Assembly (NCBI RefSeq): GCF_036850765.1
Contig: NC_089494.1
Coordinates: 231,154,779-231,218,778 of the forward strand
From: Saccopteryx bilineata
Lineage: Eukaryota > Chordata > Mammalia > Chiroptera > Emballonuridae
Reading direction: 5' to 3'
DNA: 64,000 nucleotides
Shown: one piece after another, positions 60,290 to 64,000 of the stretch
Layout of the letters: each line of letters starts with the position of its first letter
Numbering within the stretch: position 1 is the first letter of the stretch
The notes under the pieces: model-generated
Database searches by the model: none
What the model saw: the letters and a program-made list of their open reading frames with translations, nothing else
Told to the model about the DNA's origin: nothing
Translations under genes and position numbers: made by a program

Positions 60290-60545
60290 CAAGTTTAGTG
60301 ACTGAGTAATACATTTTAGGGTCACACTGATGGGTTCAAATCTTGGCTCTGCCGCTTTCTGCACTATGTCTTTGAGCAAGCTACTTACCTTCTCAGTTTC
60401 CCCACCTGTAACATAGGAATAACTGGGTTACACTGAGAATTTAAAGAGCAAAATGTTTTCAAGAGCACTTAACAGAGTGTACTATAATATCATAAGCTCT
60501 CATGTTATGCTGATTGTTATTATCATTACTGTTATTTATATATTG
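60290..60545 (+). repeat. MIR SINE
   Basis: GGTTCAAATCTTGGCTCTGC, TTTGAGCAAGCTACTTACCT, TCTCAGTTTCCCCACCTGTA and ACATAGGAATAA are textbook MIR phrases. Confidence 0.85.
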
Positions 60546-61370
60546 TTTCAGTCAGGATTCTTACTTGTGTGGGAGGTAGGAACTGATAAAGGCTATTGTA
60601 AAGACAAAGGAATTTACTAAAAGATGTTTGGGAGCTCACAGATTCCTTGAAAGTGTCAAAGAACTGTGTTCTGAGCTCACCAAACTAAGAACCATTGTTA
60701 AAATGGACGTCATAGAACTGATCCTATGAGAGCCCTCTGCTACTGCCCTGGGCATCACTTCTGCCATTAATGTCATTACTGCTGGAGACCAGAGGGGCCA
60801 ACAGAACCACTCCAGCAGCTGCTGTTATGACAATACTTTTGTCATGGTGGATTCTCCTGTTTATTTCCTCTTTATATCTCTAATTTTGATTTGATGTTTG
60901 CATTAAGCATGAGTGAATGGTAGAACCAAGGTCTGTCTCATGCTCTGATGCAAGGGGTTCTAGGAAAGTGAGTACTGGGTATTTTTCAATTTTAATAGCA
61001 AGAGACAGGCTCTGCCTTACAAGATTGGGGATACAGAGATGTAAGAATGCTGAGTATTCAAAAAGTGACAAATATTCACCACATGCACGAGTGGACATTT
61101 AAAATTAGCTGACTACTTGTCACAGAAGCTCCTGTCTTTACCTCTATTGATAACAATTATTTTCTGGTCTTCTCTGTTTTTTTCTCAACCACTACTACCT
61201 ATAATGCCCATACTCTTCCCCCCAAGCTTTCAACTTTACTGTCTATATTGAGTTGTTTTAGGAAATCTGGTGTGATAGGTGTCACTTGAAGATGTATCAT
61301 TATTTCATTACCTATGATGATATTTTATTATGATTGCAAGAATAAAACATCTCTTACAAGAGAGAAAGGT
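60546..61370. other. Intronic stretch; left part may be an old repeat
   Basis: The stretch 60546-60830 begins GTTTCAGTCAGGATTCTTAC and may be related to 50090-50610. The rest is unassigned. Confidence 0.35.
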
Positions 61371-61560
61371 ATTGAACAGTATGAATTTTGGAATCAAAGA
61401 ATGGGGTTTGCATCCTGGCTTTCTGTTTAGCATCACAGTGAGCACCGGAATGCTTCTTACCTTTGTCTTCATCTCTCTACTTGGTAAACAGAACTAGCAA
61501 TAAATTGCTGACCCTGAAGGATATCTGTTAGAATTGGACATAATGTATAGTAATAATACA
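61371..61560 (+). repeat. MIR-like fragment
   Basis: ATTTTGGAATCAAAGAATGG, GGTTTGCATCCTGGCTTTCT and TTCATCTCTCTACTTGGTAA match the MIR 5' half. Confidence 0.55.
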
Positions 61561-62389
61561 TTAAAGATGTGTTGTAATAATAATGTACTATATAATGTAA
61601 TGTGTGACTGGACAAAACTGGGACCTGTTGTAATCATTCTTCAGCCTTAAGAAGCATCGGGAAGACCAGTAAAACAACATTTTTAATCTGGTATTATCAA
61701 ATTTGCATCCACAGAACAACAGCAAATAAGTGTTTATTACTTTTGCATGGTTCCTTTTTCCTGGGCGACATTTATAGAAACATTACATGATGGAAACGTT
61801 CTGGGTAAAAGAACAAGTTATTTTCTTTTTCCAAGGAATTTTTAAGGCATATGACCTGCCAAGACACACTAACACCTGCATCCCCAAAATAGCACAAAGA
61901 CCATTTTACCTAGGACAGGTGCTTTCCAACTACTAAATTTAGCACTTTCCCATTTCGTCATTGTCTTTATAGAAATACAGCTAGAAAGAGTGTGACAGAC
62001 AAGTTTAAGTACTTAATTGATCATGGTCAGTTAAGAAAGCTTTACCTAAAACTTACTTCTTGGAAGAGTCTATCTGGAGACCAAATTATGAGAAACAGAA
62101 GATAGTCTTATAATGGCACCAACTTTTCTAAATTCACACACTTAATTTTGTTTGTTTCTTTTTGCATCCTGAAAATTAATGTGAATAGACATAACTATTT
62201 GCTCATTCCTTAGTTGGGAAATTTATATAATGGGAATTTATCAATTTCTGCTGTGAGCCAGACACTTTGCTTGGCACAAGGAATATAAAGAGGAGTTGCA
62301 AAGACAGGCTGTCTTTACTCATGAAGCGGGGAATCCAAATCTTCCATTTAGTCTCATTGTTAAAAGGAAATGTTCATTCAATTCAGCCA

Positions 62390-62665
62390 TTGAACAAGTA
62401 GTGATCGAGTGCCTACGAGGTGCCAAGCAGTGTGATATGTGTTGGTTAGTAATAGCCATGTTCATCACATGCCTATTACATGCCAGCCCCTGTACAAGTT
62501 GCTTTCCATGCATTTTTAATTCTCACAACAAACCTAGAAAGTACTCCTCCATTCCTGTGGAGAAACATAGGTTTAGAATGGTTAAGTCACTTGCTTAAGG
62601 TGATGTAAGTAGAAAGTGGAATAGCTGTGAGGTCTGTGTGACCGCAGGGCCCAAACTCCTTAGCC
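62390..62665 (+). repeat. MIR-like SINE
   Basis: GAGTGCCTACGAGGTGCCAA, CTATTACATGCCAGCCCCTG, ACATAGGTTTAGAATGGTTA, then CACTTGCTTAAGGT and GTGACCGCAGGGCCCAAACT. Confidence 0.65.
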
Positions 62666-63389
62666 TCTTGGGGGGGATCCATTTTGTGACTCACATAGTT
62701 GATGAACCAAATGGCTAGACAATTTAAGTGTACAGCAGGAGAATTACTGCTCCCTCAGGGCCCTTGATATATCTGCATTAATGGTGCTTCCATGTTCTAT
62801 AAATTAGGGAAACAGCAATTAAGCCTACCAAGTAGAAATCCAGAGGAAGAAACTATATTGTAACAGTTATAGCCTCAGAGAATTAGGCAAAAGTCAAAGG
62901 AAAAAATGTATTACCTTACTTGATGACCCCAGGAAGTCTTTAGACCACACTGTTTTTCTGTTTTAGTCTCTGAAAAAGTAAACAAGTCTACCCTTTATGC
63001 TTAAATGCTAAGATTATTCTCATTTGTGAAAAGCGAGTTGCTTAATTCTGAAAGCATGCGGTCAAAATCTGGAAAAGTACAGTGAGAGGATATGAGATGA
63101 GCGTGAACTTATCTAAAGACATCTAGACACTCAAGCAAGTGTCCTTGAGATGGAAGATGATGCGAAGTGCTGAACAAAAGAAATTGTGGGTGTCAGGAAG
63201 CAGATGGACAAGTGGAAATTGTTCTAGCGTGTCCAAGGACACCAGAACCTAAGCTGGCGATAGGAAAAGCTAAGAAATACCAAATTTTTCTATGGAGTCT
63301 AAGAAAATCTCAGCAATTGGTAACACCAGGTATCTTTGAAAGTCAGGGAGACAAGTGTTCAGTGACAAGGAGTTTCTTAACTTAATCAT

Positions 63390-63540
63390 GGTGCAGCCAC
63401 TCAGCAGAACATGAGGTAGCTGTGCAAAATATGGGGGAGAGCTCGATGATAAGACACAGAAAAAGATCCGAGATGCATTGTTCAGTGAAAAATCAAGGCG
63501 CAGAATTCAGTCAGTGGATGTACAAGTAACAACCTGGGCT
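63390..63540 (+). repeat. LINE (HAL1/L1M-like) tail fragment
   Basis: GGTGCAGCCACTCAGCAGAA, AAAAAGATCCGAGATGCATT and TTCAGTGAAAAATCAAGGCG resemble the end of an old L1 or HAL1. Weak. Confidence 0.4.
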
Positions 63541-63830
63541 TGCCAGGGGCATCTTGAGTTGAAGGAGGTCATTGGAACCTTCAGTTTGTAACCAGTTGGT
63601 CAGAAACACAGGTCACAATATGGTTTTGTGATTGACCTCTGACATGAAGGGTGGTCTTGTTGGACTGAGCTCTTTACCTATGGAATCAGATGTTATAATG
63701 AGGTAGATAGTATCAGAAATGGGTTGAATTCTCAGACACCCAGCCGGTATCTGGAGTATTGCTTGTTGTTGTGGAGAAACTCCTTCCACACACCGGAAGA
63801 CAGAACCCAAATATCTTCACATGAAGAGAC
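63541..63830 (+). repeat. Unassigned old LTR-like repeat
   Basis: AACCAGTTGGTCAGAAACAC, TGTGATTGACCTCTGACATG, GACACCCAGCCGGTATCTGG and GCTTGTTGTTGTGGAGAAAC are phrases I associate with a common mammalian LTR-type repeat, family not recalled. Confidence 0.4.
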
Positions 63831-64000
63831 CCCAGAAGGATAAATAAGGAACTAAAAAAATTAGAAAGAATAAATTTAGAAGGAAAGGTGTTGAGGGTGA
63901 GACTTCTCAATATTTACCTTTTAATTTTTTTAACTATGTAAATGCATTACTATTAAAAAAATTTAAAAATAAAATGGTATGAAGCACACATCTCACAAAG

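Larger units (their letters stand above)
19980..64000 (-). other. GABRB1: GABRB1 intron 5 (partial, runs off the right edge)
   Basis: The AG acceptor lies at 19980-19981 on the minus strand. The rest of the window reads as one long intron. I looked for the preceding exon (the Cys-loop exon ending in a LEIES-type motif) and did not see it. The intron is filled by the SINEs, LTRs, DNA transposons and old repeats listed below. Confidence 0.8.

Noticed and set aside
19980..64000. GABRB1 exon 5 (Cys-loop exon)
   Set aside because: I looked on the minus strand for an 80-bp-class exon with the conserved Cys-loop and did not find it. The intron is probably longer than the window.

Overview
This window looks like mammalian genomic DNA. 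Bat (Chiroptera) is the most likely source, although I cannot name the species. The evidence is several tRNA-derived SINE families whose ends and bodies I associate with bat genomes (heads of the type GCCCTGGCCGGTTGGCTC), young-looking hAT miniature elements with intact 8-bp target duplications, and a background of old mammalian repeats (MIR, L2, MER20, MLT1, L1). There is nothing prokaryotic here: no operons, no long intact ORFs and no CRISPR.

The only host gene I can support is GABRB1, the GABA-A receptor beta-1 subunit, which lies on the minus strand. Its last four coding exons are present with clean GT/AG splice sites and compatible phases. In transcript order they are exon 6 (19842-19979), exon 7 (19587-19739), exon 8 (16524-16765) and the terminal exon 9 (stop codon at 89-91, acceptor at 433/434). 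The 3' UTR runs off the left edge. Exon numbers follow the nine-exon human gene from memory. Everything from 19980 to the right edge is upstream intron, and I did not find exon 5 in it. The exons encode loop B and loop C of the agonist site, M1 to M4, and the M3-M4 cytoplasmic loop with an RRRAS phosphorylation motif. The M2 segment carries the beta-1-type serine.

Layout: 0-0.5 kb is exon 9. 0.5-16.5 kb is intron 8 (old repeats, SINEs, an L1 3' end, a tandem pair of SINEs at 11.2-12.0 kb). 16.5-20 kb holds exons 8 to 6. 20-64 kb is intron 5. That intron contains many SINEs, an unusual degenerate GTTCAAG-type repeat block at 27.5-28.1 kb, a decayed 2.3-kb DNA transposon with terminal inverted repeats and a zinc-finger-like protein relic (29.8-32.1 kb), two solo LTRs (40.0-41.05 kb), two hAT miniature elements (45.2 and 47.6 kb) and a nested SINE-in-SINE (56.7-57.3 kb).

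The best candidates for something new are the 2.3-kb transposon, the SINE-borne paired CTCF-like motifs, and the GTTCAAG block. Most long ORFs in the window are SINE, L1 or low-complexity readings, not genes. Boundaries of old repeats are estimates by eye.
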